Origin: JANMES01 sp038229715
GTDB lineage: Bacteria; Planctomycetota; Phycisphaerae; Tepidisphaerales; Tepidisphaeraceae
Direction: 5' to 3'
Assembly (NCBI GenBank): GCA_038229715.1
Contig: JBBROD010000011.1
Location: 1 to 64,000 of the forward strand
Length of the DNA: 64,000 bases
The position numbers were made by a program, and so were the translations under genes. Positions 8,155 through 17,170 of the stretch are shown one piece after another. The first letter of the stretch is position 1; each line of letters starts with the position of its first letter. Under the pieces are notes generated by a model that saw only the letters and a list, made by a program, of their open reading frames with translations, searched no databases and was not told the DNA's origin.

Positions 8155-11121
8155 CTACGACGCACGTCGAAACTTCATCCGTTTCAAACTCCGTAATTGG
8201 TAAACCGTAAAGCCGATAAGCAACGATCCCATCACCCACGCTTGCGCGGTGGCGTAGCCGAATTTCAGGTGGGTGAAAGCGTTGAAGAAAATGTCCATGC
8301 CCAGCGTCATCGTCCGATTGCCCGGGCCGCCGCCGGTGAGGACCAGGACGCTTTCCATCGCATGAAACGTGCCGATCACCGCGCCGACGAAGTTGATCAC
8401 GACGAGCGGCAGCAGCGTCTGGAACGTGACGTGGTACGCCTTATGGAGCGGGCCGGCGCCGTCGAGGTCGGCCGCTTCATACAGTTCGTCGGGGATGCTC
8501 TTGATGGCGGCTAGGTAAATGATGCAGCCGGGGCCGGCACCGGCCCAGATACCTGGGAGTATCACCCAGAGCATCGCCCAGTAGCCGGTCGGATCCTGTA
8601 ACCACGGGTACGGGCGCGTCATGGGCGTCAGTAGTGACGAAAGCTGCCACGCCAGCGGAATAGCGGCCACTGCTATTGCAATCGACGCGAACTTTTTTAG
8701 CCGTGCAGTGAGTGCGACCTCTTCACGCGGCGAGTTCCACGCTACCCCCGCCGCAGCCAGCAGCGCCGCCCCCCCCAGTGCGGCGCCGCACAACAGGAAC
8801 GCGATCGGCGGACGAAGATTCATCGCAGGCAATAGTCCGCTGGCGAGCGATCCGGGAATGAATGGCAAGAATGCACTGGTAGTGACGCCGGCCCGCACCG
8901 CAGTTCGGCCGGCGGCGGGTACCGGCGATCGGCGGGCGCGCATCGAGATTGCTTCGATCACAGCCACCGCTAGGGTCGATACCACTGCCCACCACAACAG
9001 CCCGAAGACGCCGCATGTGATCGTCCGGCCGACAACAGAGCCGGTCAGCCGCATCAGAATCTGGTTGAACACGCCCTGCGGCGAGCCGTCGTACATCATC
9101 TTCCAGATCGTCAGCACCACCACACCGCTGGTGACGGCCGGCAGGTAAAAGAGCGTGCGGAAAAAGATCTTGCCCCATGAAATTTCCGATAGCAGGATCG
9201 CGAGAAGGATCGGCGCGAAGAATCCCAGGCTCAGCGAGAGCACGACGTAGATCAACGTCTGAAACAAAGCGTTCCAGAACGTTTCTGCGGTGAAGACGGC
9301 GATAAAGTTGTCTAGGCCGATGAAATGGCTGACGCCGGTCACGCGGTAATCGCGAAACGCGAGCATCGCACCGCTGGCCAGCGGGTAGTAGTCCCAGATG
9401 AGGATTGTCAGCACCGCTGGAAGAAGAAAGAGGATGCCAAGTCTGACGAGCGAATCGCGATCCGCCGCGCGCGCGCCCTCAGTGATAGCGGCGGCGCGAT
9501 TGGAGCCTCGCCCGGTACTCCGAGAGATTTCAGGGTGAGGGCTCTGTATCGTTGTGGGCGTTCCTGTGAGTGAGGCAGAACCCTCACCCCCGCCGTCTCC
9601 CGGCATGCCGTGCAAGGGAACAATGCGGAAGGCGCTTACACGCGTCTTGAGCAAAAAGAATAACAGGCCCGCGATAATGATCGCCAGTCCGCTCACCACG
9701 CCACGGGCAATCTTCCGCTGATGCGCGACGACTTCGACCGGCGTGGTTTCAAAGAACGCACTGTTGGCCCGATCATTGATCGATTGCAGCACGGCCTTCG
9801 GATCGCCGGACTCGCTGTAGAGCACGTCGTCGAGCTGCGAAAGCACGTCGGTGGCGACCTGGTCATAGCCCGGCGCGTACGGCTCGAGACGGCCGTTCTC
9901 CAGCATCTTCTGAGAGAAGCTCAGCCAAGCTTTGGGGATGGCCTGTAGTTCCGATGCGTAGCCGAACCTCGCCAGCCAGTCGGGAGGAACTGAATTACTC
10001 GCGCCGCTTTCGACGCAGACGCGGGTGATGATGCGTTTGGCGTCATCGGAGGTTTTGAACGCGATGTACCGCCAGGCCGCATCACGCCGGGCGGGATTTG
10101 AGGCCAGCATGGAGTTGAGCCCCCAGAATTCGCCCTCCAGCATCGCCGCGGGTCCGGCCGGGCCGGAAGGAAGTGGGGCGACACCGAGCAGCGCGGGATC
10201 GGGAATGAACGCACCGATATCTCCTACGGTGGAGATGATCGTCATTGCCGCCTTGCCTTCCTGGACGTTGACGACGGATTGGCCGGTGGAATCGACGCGC
10301 AGGCAGCCTTGCATTTCTTCGCCGGCGGAGCTCTTCCACTTGCCCCAGCGCATCTCACGATACAACTGCAGTGCCGCCAGCGCCGGCGGTTCGTCGAGCG
10401 AAAGGCGGTCGCCGGTCGGGGTCGATCGCACCATCTCCCCGCCAGCCTGCCAGACGAAATTCGGGAAGCGCCAGCCCGCATCCACGCCACTCGGCAGGAC
10501 GAGGCCGAACTGCCCCTTCGCGGGGATCGTGAGCTTGCGTGAGTACGACAGCAGCTCATTCCAATCCACTGGCGGGTGTTCGGGGTTCAGGCCGGCGTTG
10601 GCGAAAAGGTCCTTGCGATAGAGCAGCGCCGATACCGCCACCTTCGCAGGAATTGCGTACACGTGCCCGTCTCTCGAGACGGTGGGCAAGAGTTTCTGGA
10701 AATACGGATCGGCCTTGATTGCCGGAGTGAGGTACGCATCGAGCGGGAGCAGGAAGCCCTGGTCGATGTATTTCTGCATCGATCGGCCGTTGACGTAAAG
10801 CGCGTCGGGTGCAGTTTGGCCGGCGATGGACATGTAGAGCGTGGCTTCCCCGCGCGGGCCTTCCAGGCGCAATCGCACATACGGGTCGATCACGACATTG
10901 GGGTTGGCTTCGTGGAACGCATTGAGGACTGCTTTTTCCGCCGCCACGCCGGCGCCGCGGATGCCGCCGGACGGAACTTCGAGGCGGAGGTGTACCGAGT
11001 CATCGGCCGAAGCGATCAACGCGAATGAGACGACGGCCAGCCATGCGAAAACGAAGGCACCCCGCCTGCGTACGGTTCGCGCGGCGCAGCATACCCCCGA
11101 AACGTCCGGGCATTCGTGCAT
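8155..11121 (-). CDS. Fused sugar-binding protein and MalF-type permease
   Basis: The 988-aa protein joins two transporter parts. Residues 1-38 are a signal peptide or anchor. About 45-450 is an extracellular solute-binding protein of the maltose type (VLNAFHEANPNVVIDPY, LDAYLTPAIKADPYFQKL, DAAWRYIAFKTSDDAKRI). A helix near 475-495 follows, and the rest is an ABC permease with helices from about 560, extra membrane segments near 700-850, and the EAA loop DELYEAADLDGAGPLHKAYH near 890. Normally these are two genes. The ATG overlaps the stop of the IclR gene by one base (TGATG), so translation is coupled. Partners are the MalG-type permease 75 bp downstream and an ATPase not in the window. The substrate is unknown. 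Confidence 0.9.
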   Translation of the reverse strand: MHECPDVSGVCCAARTVRRRGAFVFAWLAVVSFALIASADDSVHLRLEVPSGGIRGAGVAAEKAVLNAFHEANPNVVIDPYVRLRLEGPRGEATLYMSIAGQTAPDALYVNGRSMQKYIDQGFLLPLDAYLTPAIKADPYFQKLLPTVSRDGHVYAIPAKVAVSALLYRKDLFANAGLNPEHPPVDWNELLSYSRKLTIPAKGQFGLVLPSGVDAGWRFPNFVWQAGGEMVRSTPTGDRLSLDEPPALAALQLYREMRWGKWKSSAGEEMQGCLRVDSTGQSVVNVQEGKAAMTIISTVGDIGAFIPDPALLGVAPLPSGPAGPAAMLEGEFWGLNSMLASNPARRDAAWRYIAFKTSDDAKRIITRVCVESGASNSVPPDWLARFGYASELQAIPKAWLSFSQKMLENGRLEPYAPGYDQVATDVLSQLDDVLYSESGDPKAVLQSINDRANSAFFETTPVEVVAHQRKIARGVVSGLAIIIAGLLFFLLKTRVSAFRIVPLHGMPGDGGGEGSASLTGTPTTIQSPHPEISRSTGRGSNRAAAITEGARAADRDSLVRLGILFLLPAVLTILIWDYYPLASGAMLAFRDYRVTGVSHFIGLDNFIAVFTAETFWNALFQTLIYVVLSLSLGFFAPILLAILLSEISWGKIFFRTLFYLPAVTSGVVVLTIWKMMYDGSPQGVFNQILMRLTGSVVGRTITCGVFGLLWWAVVSTLAVAVIEAISMRARRSPVPAAGRTAVRAGVTTSAFLPFIPGSLASGLLPAMNLRPPIAFLLCGAALGGAALLAAAGVAWNSPREEVALTARLKKFASIAIAVAAIPLAWQLSSLLTPMTRPYPWLQDPTGYWAMLWVILPGIWAGAGPGCIIYLAAIKSIPDELYEAADLDGAGPLHKAYHVTFQTLLPLVVINFVGAVIGTFHAMESVLVLTGGGPGNRTMTLGMDIFFNAFTHLKFGYATAQAWVMGSLLIGFTVYQLRSLKRMKFRRAS

Positions 11122-11897
11122 CAGGCGAGACCTCCAATCTGCTTGCTCGCCTCGAGCATTTCGTGGATGAGTTTTTTCGGTTCAATGTTCGCCTTCACCC
11201 ACAACCCCACGCCCAGTACACCAATCAGGCGGTGTCCCTCATCGAACACCGGGACGGCGGCGCGGAGTTGGTCTTCGGGGAAGATCGGCGGCAATACGTA
11301 GCCAACATCACGGGCTCTTTGCAGAAAGGCTTCGAGCTTCTCCTGCGTTTTCCAAATCGGAGCGCCCTGATCAAGAAACGGATGACGCGTACGATACTCC
11401 TCCACTTCCTCGCGCGACCAGAACGCCTGGAAGCAAAGTGGCGTGGCGGATTGGTACGCGGTCATTGTGCGCTTCGGTCGCTCCAGTACACCGGGGCGCT
11501 GCATGCGCATTCGCAGGAGCATCATCACTTCCCCGCCGAGGTGCTGACTAAAGCTCAGCGAAGCTTCATCCTGAGCGCCGATTTTGGCAGGGAGCAGTCC
11601 TTTGACGCGGTCGAAGACGTCGTTCATGATCACCGACGCCTGGCGGACCAAAGCGTGACCGTGCCGCTCTTCCGCCAGCCGCGTAACTGCGGTTCCTAGT
11701 CGGTAGCGCACTGGCGAGGTCGTTTTCTCGACGAAGTCGCGCGCGATCAGTGTGCGGATGAGGTTGTGTGCCGTCGGCTGCTTGAGCCCGAGCGAGTTGC
11801 ACACCTCGCCGAGAGACAGGCCGCGCTCTGACTGGGCTACCAGTTCGATGACATCGACGGCCCGCAGGAGAGATTGAATCAGTTCGTTATGCGGCAT
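11121..11897 (-). CDS. IclR-family transcriptional regulator
   Basis: The 258-aa protein has an N-terminal winged helix-turn-helix (about 8-65: LLRAVDVIELVAQSERGLSLGEVCNSLG, split here around GLSLGEVCNSLGLKQPTAHN) and a C-terminal GAF-like effector domain with a VGLWV/HEMLEASKQIGG tail. Family members bind palindromes upstream of, or between, catabolic genes and respond to small organic acids or sugars. It is the first gene of the transport operon, coupled to the binding-protein/permease gene by a one-base overlap. It is divergent from an M14-type peptidase across a 211-bp region holding three inverted repeats. Autoregulation and control of the transport genes are likely but inferred. Confidence 0.92.
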   Translation of the reverse strand: MPHNELIQSLLRAVDVIELVAQSERGLSLGEVCNSLGLKQPTAHNLIRTLIARDFVEKTTSPVRYRLGTAVTRLAEERHGHALVRQASVIMNDVFDRVKGLLPAKIGAQDEASLSFSQHLGGEVMMLLRMRMQRPGVLERPKRTMTAYQSATPLCFQAFWSREEVEEYRTRHPFLDQGAPIWKTQEKLEAFLQRARDVGYVLPPIFPEDQLRAAVPVFDEGHRLIGVLGVGLWVKANIEPKKLIHEMLEASKQIGGLA

Positions 11898-11992
11898 AGG
11901 TTTTTGTAGGTGCGAAGTCCTGAAAACTCAGAGGATCGCTCGCCACTTACCACGGGAGGCTCCGGTTGCTTCGACAGTTTCAAAAAGACTCG

Positions 11993-12015
11993 ACGCGACG
12001 AAATATCAGTCGCGT
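11993..12015. promoter_or_regulatory. Inverted repeat ACGCGAC-N9-GTCGCGT, candidate regulator site
   Basis: Perfect 7-bp arms with a 9-bp spacer lie 96 bp upstream of the IclR-family start, inside the divergent intergenic region. The size and spacing suit a dimeric winged-helix regulator. There is no experimental or comparative support. Confidence 0.4.
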
Positions 12016-12029
12016 TCGACAAGGTAATA

Positions 12030-12042
12030 TCATCTATGATGA
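12030..12042. promoter_or_regulatory. Inverted repeat TCATC-TAT-GATGA
   Basis: A perfect 5-bp inverted repeat around a 3-bp centre, 10 bp upstream of the -35 element of the peptidase promoter. It could be a second operator. A repeat this short could also occur by chance in AT-rich DNA. Confidence 0.3.
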
Positions 12043-12051
12043 CTAACTATC

Positions 12052-12080
12052 TTGCAATGATAAATTTTATCTTGTATAAA
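12052..12080 (+). promoter_or_regulatory. Promoter of the M14 peptidase gene with palindrome in the spacer
   Basis: TTGCAA (12052-12057) and TATAAA (12075-12080) are separated by 17 bp, an ideal sigma70 layout, and the ATG follows 29 bp after the -10. The spacer contains the perfect palindrome GATAAA-T-TTTATC (12059-12071). A repressor bound there would directly block polymerase. This is a sequence-based prediction. Confidence 0.5.
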
Positions 12081-12108
12081 AATTCTTGGTGTGTAGCATT
12101 AAAGTTAG

Positions 12109-13398
12109 ATGGCCAAGCAACGGAATCCTGTTCCATCCCGGCGTCGAACGGGCTCGGCTGATATGCTGTCGGGGGGAATTCGTCGGACTCAAGGCCAAGG
12201 GTTTTCGCCCAATAGCCAGGAGGTTCGCGAGCGGATTCTTACTCTGGCTATCAAGCATCCGGGGGTAATAGCGGTTCGTACAGTGCTCCAGTCCGCCTTG
12301 GGTCGGCCGATCAATGCAGTCACGATCACAGATCCTCGCGTCCATGATGCGGACAAGCAGCACGTTCTGATCGCCGCCGGTCAGCACGGGAACGAAGAAT
12401 CCGCCCGGTTGGTGGCATTGCGGCTAATGGATTATTTGTTGTCTCCGGATGGCCGCCCCCTGCTGCAGCGGCAGAAGTTTATGGTGCTGCCGAACGTCAG
12501 TCCCGACGCCGCCGAGGCCGACACGTACGAAACCCCCGCCGGCGTAAAGCCGAACCTCGATCACCCGCCGACTGGCGCGACATCACCCGAAGGTAAAGCG
12601 CTGGAAATGGTGGCTGAGGAACTGGCGCCTGAAGTATACGTCGATCTGCACGCCCGCGGCCACGCCGGCTGCAGCCACGATATGGTGCTCTTCCCTCCTA
12701 CCAAGCCCTATACCGAAGACGAGCGGCTCCTCTACGAAACCGCCACGCTGATGGCCAGCGAAGGGGAGCGATCCGGGATCCCGCACGTCGTACATTCGCT
12801 TACGTGGCCGGGCTGGGGGTCGCACGATCTGAATCAACCGAGTTCAACGCTCTATGCGTATCGGCGGTTCAAGTCGATGGTCTTCCTTACTGAAAACGCG
12901 GAGCACAACGATATTGCCTACCCCGCCAAGATGCGGGCGCTGTCTGGTGTCAATCGCCTCAAGCCGCTGCTGGCGATGGGAAATCGGCGCCATCCAAGCC
13001 AGTATTACAGTGGGTATCCCTGTTCTATGGCGATCGGCATGTTTCATACAGGAGTGGTGGCGGTCGGCAAGACGGCGGCGGCGCGGCGGGCCAGTCGGCT
13101 CGATCTGTGGCGCAACGCAGACGCCTTCATCAAGTTGTCGACCGCAATCCCGGAACCTCTTGAAAGCAAAACGCTGCACGTCACCTACACCGGTCCGACG
13201 ATCAGCAGCGGCGCAGGCTTCCAGATCCGCATCGCCGGCCGGCTGCACGTGAAGCAGATCGCAGTCAACGGCAAGCGCCTTCGGGCCGGCGAAACCAACG
13301 GCTATTACACGTGGCGGGACAAGCACACCACCTACGCTGTGGCGGCCGTTTCTGAACTGAATGCCGGCGAGCACGAAGTAGTGTTTGAGTTTCAGTAG
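12109..13398 (+). CDS. M14-type zinc carboxypeptidase-like protein
   Basis: The 429-aa protein has the zinc-binding HxxE of metallocarboxypeptidases in AAGQHGNEES, a following NVSPDA segment, a DLHARGH block that could supply the third zinc-ligand His, and a TENAEHN segment with a candidate catalytic Glu. No signal peptide is evident with this start; the first 30 residues are basic and poorly conserved-looking, and an ATG at 12163 is an alternative. Family members remove C-terminal residues or hydrolyse amides of peptides and cell-wall fragments. A C-terminal beta domain follows (about 345-429, LHVTYTGPTISSGAGFQIRI). It is transcribed away from the IclR regulator and precedes an aminotransferase by 118 bp. 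Confidence 0.8.
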   Translation: MAKQRNPVPSRRRTGSADMLSGGIRRTQGQGFSPNSQEVRERILTLAIKHPGVIAVRTVLQSALGRPINAVTITDPRVHDADKQHVLIAAGQHGNEESARLVALRLMDYLLSPDGRPLLQRQKFMVLPNVSPDAAEADTYETPAGVKPNLDHPPTGATSPEGKALEMVAEELAPEVYVDLHARGHAGCSHDMVLFPPTKPYTEDERLLYETATLMASEGERSGIPHVVHSLTWPGWGSHDLNQPSSTLYAYRRFKSMVFLTENAEHNDIAYPAKMRALSGVNRLKPLLAMGNRRHPSQYYSGYPCSMAIGMFHTGVVAVGKTAAARRASRLDLWRNADAFIKLSTAIPEPLESKTLHVTYTGPTISSGAGFQIRIAGRLHVKQIAVNGKRLRAGETNGYYTWRDKHTTYAVAAVSELNAGEHEVVFEFQ

Positions 13399-13516
13399 TT
13401 GGAGCTACGGTCAACATTGGGAAGAACGAATGGGTCGGACAGCAAGTACTGCTAGTGGGCGTTCCAAATACATCCATTGCAAATCGATGGTGTTGGAGTC
13501 GGAAAGGAGTTCCGCT

Positions 13517-14908
13517 ATGTCATCAATCCATCTCAATCCGCCGGATGTATTCCCCGGTCCGCTCAGCGCGGGCATGATTTGCGAGCTCAAACGCCACGTC
13601 GTGATGGACCCGTATCCGTTCGGGGTTGACCTCGAGCGATGCCACGACAGCTACCTCGTCACCGTCGACGGGCAGGAAATCCTCGATTTCGGCGGCTACT
13701 ATGGTTCGAAGTTGATCGCCTACAACCACCCCGCCTTGTACGAGCCCGCGTACGTTCTCCAACTCGTCCGCGCGGCAAACAACAAAGTCCCCAACCCTGA
13801 TTTCCTTACGAAGGAATGCCTTGACTACTATCGTCTGCTGTTTGAGTTGGCGCCCAAAGCCATGCGTACACCTACGCTCGAAGCCTACGCCGTGAACAGC
13901 GGCGCTGAAGCCGTCGAGAACATGATGAAGTACCTAATCAACCTGCACGATGAAAAGCAGCTCGCCAAAGGCCGGCTTGTGGGCACGCGGCGGTTCATCT
14001 ATTTCGACAACGCCTTCCACGGCAGGACGATCTTTGCACTAAACGTCACGCAAATCACGCACGACCCGTTGATCACCGAAGACTTCCGCGGCCTGGTGCA
14101 GGGCAACCTGCAAGTGCCCTTCCCATTTCTGGATCACGACGCTCCCGCCAAGCAGAATAACGCCCGTGCCAAGAGGAGCCTGCAGATCATCGAGGAATAC
14201 CTCCAGCGCTACCCCGGCGAAATCGTCGGCATCATTGTCGAGCCGATTCAGGGCGCCGGCGGGCACAATGTCGCGTCGGCCGACTTCTTTCAGCAGCTCA
14301 GCAGGCTCGCGCATCACTACGAAACGTACTTGGGCTTCGACGAAGTGCAAACCGCCGGCGGGCAGCTCGGCACGACATTCGCCATCGATCAGTACGACCT
14401 TCCCTACCCGCCACAATCCGTGGCGGTCGGCAAGAAATTTGCGAACGGTGTCGTCTACATGCTGCACACAATGCAGGACCGCGGCATTCTCGATAGCACC
14501 TGGGGCGGCTCGCTGGCCGACATGGTGCGGTTTGTCCGTGAGATGCAGATCGTCCGCGACGAGCGGCTTATCGAGCAAGTTCCACATAAATCAAAGCGAC
14601 TCATCCACGGCTTGCAGAGGCTGGTGGACGACTACCCCCAACTCATCCACAATGTTCGTGGATTGGGCTTGTATCAGGGGTTCTCAGTGCGCGGTCAGGG
14701 GATGACCGGCAAACTGGTCGATCGCGCGCTGCAGCGCGAATCGCTGCTACTGCTCGGCGCCGGGCCGGGCTCGATCCGCCTGCGCCCGTCGCTGAGCGTC
14801 ACGGAAGCGGAGATCGATCTGATGCTGCGCAAGCTCGATCGGTGTCTTGCCCTGCTGAACGACGATCTGGACCAACAAACGCCACCCTCAACGAGAGTTT
14901 CCGTATGA
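13517..14908 (+). CDS. Class III PLP aminotransferase, L-lysine 6-transaminase-like
   Basis: The 463-aa enzyme of PLP fold type I shows GGYYGSKLIAYNHPAL, VNSGAEAVENMMKYL (cofactor phosphate region), FDNAFHGRT, FDEVQTAGG (Asp pairing with the pyridine N) and VAVGKKFANG (Schiff-base Lys). The overall pattern, including DPYPFGVDLERCHDSYL, resembles L-lysine 6-aminotransferases that convert lysine and 2-oxoglutarate to a semialdehyde and glutamate. The ATG at 13517 was chosen over an earlier in-frame ATG because AAAGGAG sits 7 bp upstream and the extra 44 residues look unlike the family. Its stop overlaps the next start (ATGA). Substrate specificity is inferred. Confidence 0.85.
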   Translation: MSSIHLNPPDVFPGPLSAGMICELKRHVVMDPYPFGVDLERCHDSYLVTVDGQEILDFGGYYGSKLIAYNHPALYEPAYVLQLVRAANNKVPNPDFLTKECLDYYRLLFELAPKAMRTPTLEAYAVNSGAEAVENMMKYLINLHDEKQLAKGRLVGTRRFIYFDNAFHGRTIFALNVTQITHDPLITEDFRGLVQGNLQVPFPFLDHDAPAKQNNARAKRSLQIIEEYLQRYPGEIVGIIVEPIQGAGGHNVASADFFQQLSRLAHHYETYLGFDEVQTAGGQLGTTFAIDQYDLPYPPQSVAVGKKFANGVVYMLHTMQDRGILDSTWGGSLADMVRFVREMQIVRDERLIEQVPHKSKRLIHGLQRLVDDYPQLIHNVRGLGLYQGFSVRGQGMTGKLVDRALQRESLLLLGAGPGSIRLRPSLSVTEAEIDLMLRKLDRCLALLNDDLDQQTPPSTRVSV

Positions 14909-17133
14909 TGAAGATGATGATGATTGACAAACTGTTTCGACGTACGCTCCTCCTAGCTCTGGCTGTCACCGGCGCGGCAGCGCTGGCGGCTGATCCGGTT
15001 GATCCCGTGCAGCACGAGCTGATTACTCAGCCGTACCGCGTGTGCCAGGATATGGAGGAACTCACCGCGCGCATCAACAACCTCTATCGGAAGCCGTTCG
15101 AAAAACTCTTCAACGCCAGCGGCGCGATGCAGCCGGAGACGATCTTCTTCAAGGACGTCACCAGCGGCCACGAGGTGATGAGCTTGACGCGCGAGCTCTG
15201 CAGCGACATAGCCCACGCCGACCTCGGCCGGCCGGTATGGACGGTGGACGGCAAGCAGATCCTTTTCATGGGTAACCGCGCGCTGATCACCACCGAAGGC
15301 CAACTCAAGGTCAGCTCGTGGCCGGGAAAGATGTACAAGATGAACGCCGACTACTCGGGTCAGCGCGCCCTGACCGTAGAGATGACTAACGCCGAGGGGA
15401 ACCCCGCCGGCAAGGCCGACGGCATGCGTGGCAAATACAACATTATGGATCCGACCAACCCGAACCTCGCCTATTACGCCGACGCAGATAAGCTGTACCG
15501 CGTCAAGCTCTCCAGCGACGACAAGCCCAGCAAGGCCGAGCAGATCGCGACGTTCTCGAACAACCAGCGCAAGATCATCCAGGCCATCAGCCGCGATCGG
15601 AAGCTATTGGTCCAGGACCTGAATGCGGATCCCGATTACGAAACCAAAGTGCTTCCGTACATGCCGGAGATTCACCTGATCGATCTCAGCAAGCAGTCGA
15701 ACGAAGCCGGCTTCTACGCACACCATCCGATGGACTACGGCCTGCCTGACGTAAAAGACCCGGCCGGTAAGGTGCTCCACGACGCGAAGAACAACTACCA
15801 GTTTCATTCTCTGATGTTTGCCGGTCCGAACCGCATCGGCTGGAACTACGGGCCGATGACGCAGGAGGGTGAGTTCCTCGGATGGTCGCTCGATATCAGC
15901 AAGGGGCTCGACGGCGTGCCCGCGCACGGGCCAGTGGTGAGCGGGGCCGGCGGAAACCCGTTCGGGCAGTATGAATCGCACGGTCGATTCATCGCCGATA
16001 GTTCGATCGGCCTTTACTACAGCGGTCCGGCCAACATCGACGGGAAGAAGGTCGGCGACTACGGCTTGTACCTGCGCGATTACAACGCCAACACGCCTCC
16101 AGTCTTCATCACTCCTGCGCCCGGCGGACATGTGGCCGGAGGTGAATCTTTTAACCCGTTTTACTTCGCAGCCCATATCCAGGCGTCCAGCGCCGAGTGG
16201 CGTAAGCGCGTCAAGGAATCCGACGCGATCATGTTCGGCGACGTCCGAACGCCGGGGAAAGCGTCGGTCCTTTGCTACACCTACTCCGACGTCCGCGGCG
16301 GAATGAAAAAAGACCGCGACACCGGCAAGATGGCCTGGAGCGGAATGGATAACAACGACTTCCGCCCGTACACGTCTATACCGCGTCCGCTGCTTAGCCG
16401 CGACGCCACCAAGGTGTGGTTCCACAGCAGCATGCTCATGCCGACGGAGGATTGGACAGGAATCTACATCGCCGTCCTGCGCCGGCCGGACCCTCCGACG
16501 GATCTGTCGGCCGCCAAGAGCGACCGCGGGATCGATCTGACTTGGAAGCCTGCTGCTGGTGCGGTGGAGACCAAAGGGTTTCACGTCTACCGTACAATAG
16601 GCGAAGCACCGCCCGTCGATCTCACTCCCCAAACAGTGGCCGCCCGCGATGAGACTGGGAAGATGAAGGAGTCCGTTACGTTCCACGACGCCGAAGCCGC
16701 CGCCGACAAGTCGTACACATACTTTGTTACGGCTGAGGAGTGGTCAACTCTTGAAAGCGCCACGACGAGCAACCTCGTGACTGTTGGTGTCGAAAACGGA
16801 AAAAGTTCGTCGGTCGCGCCACTAACGAAGTTCGACGCGATTGCCCCACCGGAAATCACCGGCTTTACCGCGACGGCTGAGCTCGACGCCAAGGGCCAAT
16901 ACCGCCTGCATTGGACGAAATCGCCGGCCGACGATGTCCGATACTATAACGTCTACTTCAGCGCAACCGGCCAACCCGAGATCAGCCAGAAACGGCTCAT
17001 CGCTTCGCCGCTGGCGAGCATGACGAGTTACCTCGATTGGTCCGCCCCGATCGACGGCGCTGCCAACTACGCGATCACCGCGGTCGATCGACAAGGTAAC
17101 GAATCTAAGGCGGTATTCGTGTTGCCGAAGTGA
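14905..17133 (+). CDS. Secreted beta-propeller-like protein with Fn3 domains
   Basis: The 742-aa protein starts with a signal peptide (KLFRRTLLLALAVTGAAALA) cleaved near residue 28. Residues about 60-540 carry repeating TolB/PD40-like motifs (GRPVWTVDGKQILFMGN, NQRKIIQAISRDRKLLVQ, RDATKVWFHSS), as in periplasmic or exported propellers. Two fibronectin type III-like domains follow (about 545-640, starting PPTDLSAAKSDRGIDLTW, and about 660-742). The start is the ATG at 14905 overlapping the aminotransferase stop; a second ATG follows at once. A lyase-like or glycan-binding role is possible. No catalytic motif is recognised and I do not assign a function. Confidence 0.7.
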   Translation: MMKMMMIDKLFRRTLLLALAVTGAAALAADPVDPVQHELITQPYRVCQDMEELTARINNLYRKPFEKLFNASGAMQPETIFFKDVTSGHEVMSLTRELCSDIAHADLGRPVWTVDGKQILFMGNRALITTEGQLKVSSWPGKMYKMNADYSGQRALTVEMTNAEGNPAGKADGMRGKYNIMDPTNPNLAYYADADKLYRVKLSSDDKPSKAEQIATFSNNQRKIIQAISRDRKLLVQDLNADPDYETKVLPYMPEIHLIDLSKQSNEAGFYAHHPMDYGLPDVKDPAGKVLHDAKNNYQFHSLMFAGPNRIGWNYGPMTQEGEFLGWSLDISKGLDGVPAHGPVVSGAGGNPFGQYESHGRFIADSSIGLYYSGPANIDGKKVGDYGLYLRDYNANTPPVFITPAPGGHVAGGESFNPFYFAAHIQASSAEWRKRVKESDAIMFGDVRTPGKASVLCYTYSDVRGGMKKDRDTGKMAWSGMDNNDFRPYTSIPRPLLSRDATKVWFHSSMLMPTEDWTGIYIAVLRRPDPPTDLSAAKSDRGIDLTWKPAAGAVETKGFHVYRTIGEAPPVDLTPQTVAARDETGKMKESVTFHDAEAAADKSYTYFVTAEEWSTLESATTSNLVTVGVENGKSSSVAPLTKFDAIAPPEITGFTATAELDAKGQYRLHWTKSPADDVRYYNVYFSATGQPEISQKRLIASPLASMTSYLDWSAPIDGAANYAITAVDRQGNESKAVFVLPK

Positions 17134-17170
17134 GTTGCCTACAAGTAGTGTGACGAACGCATGGCAAGGA

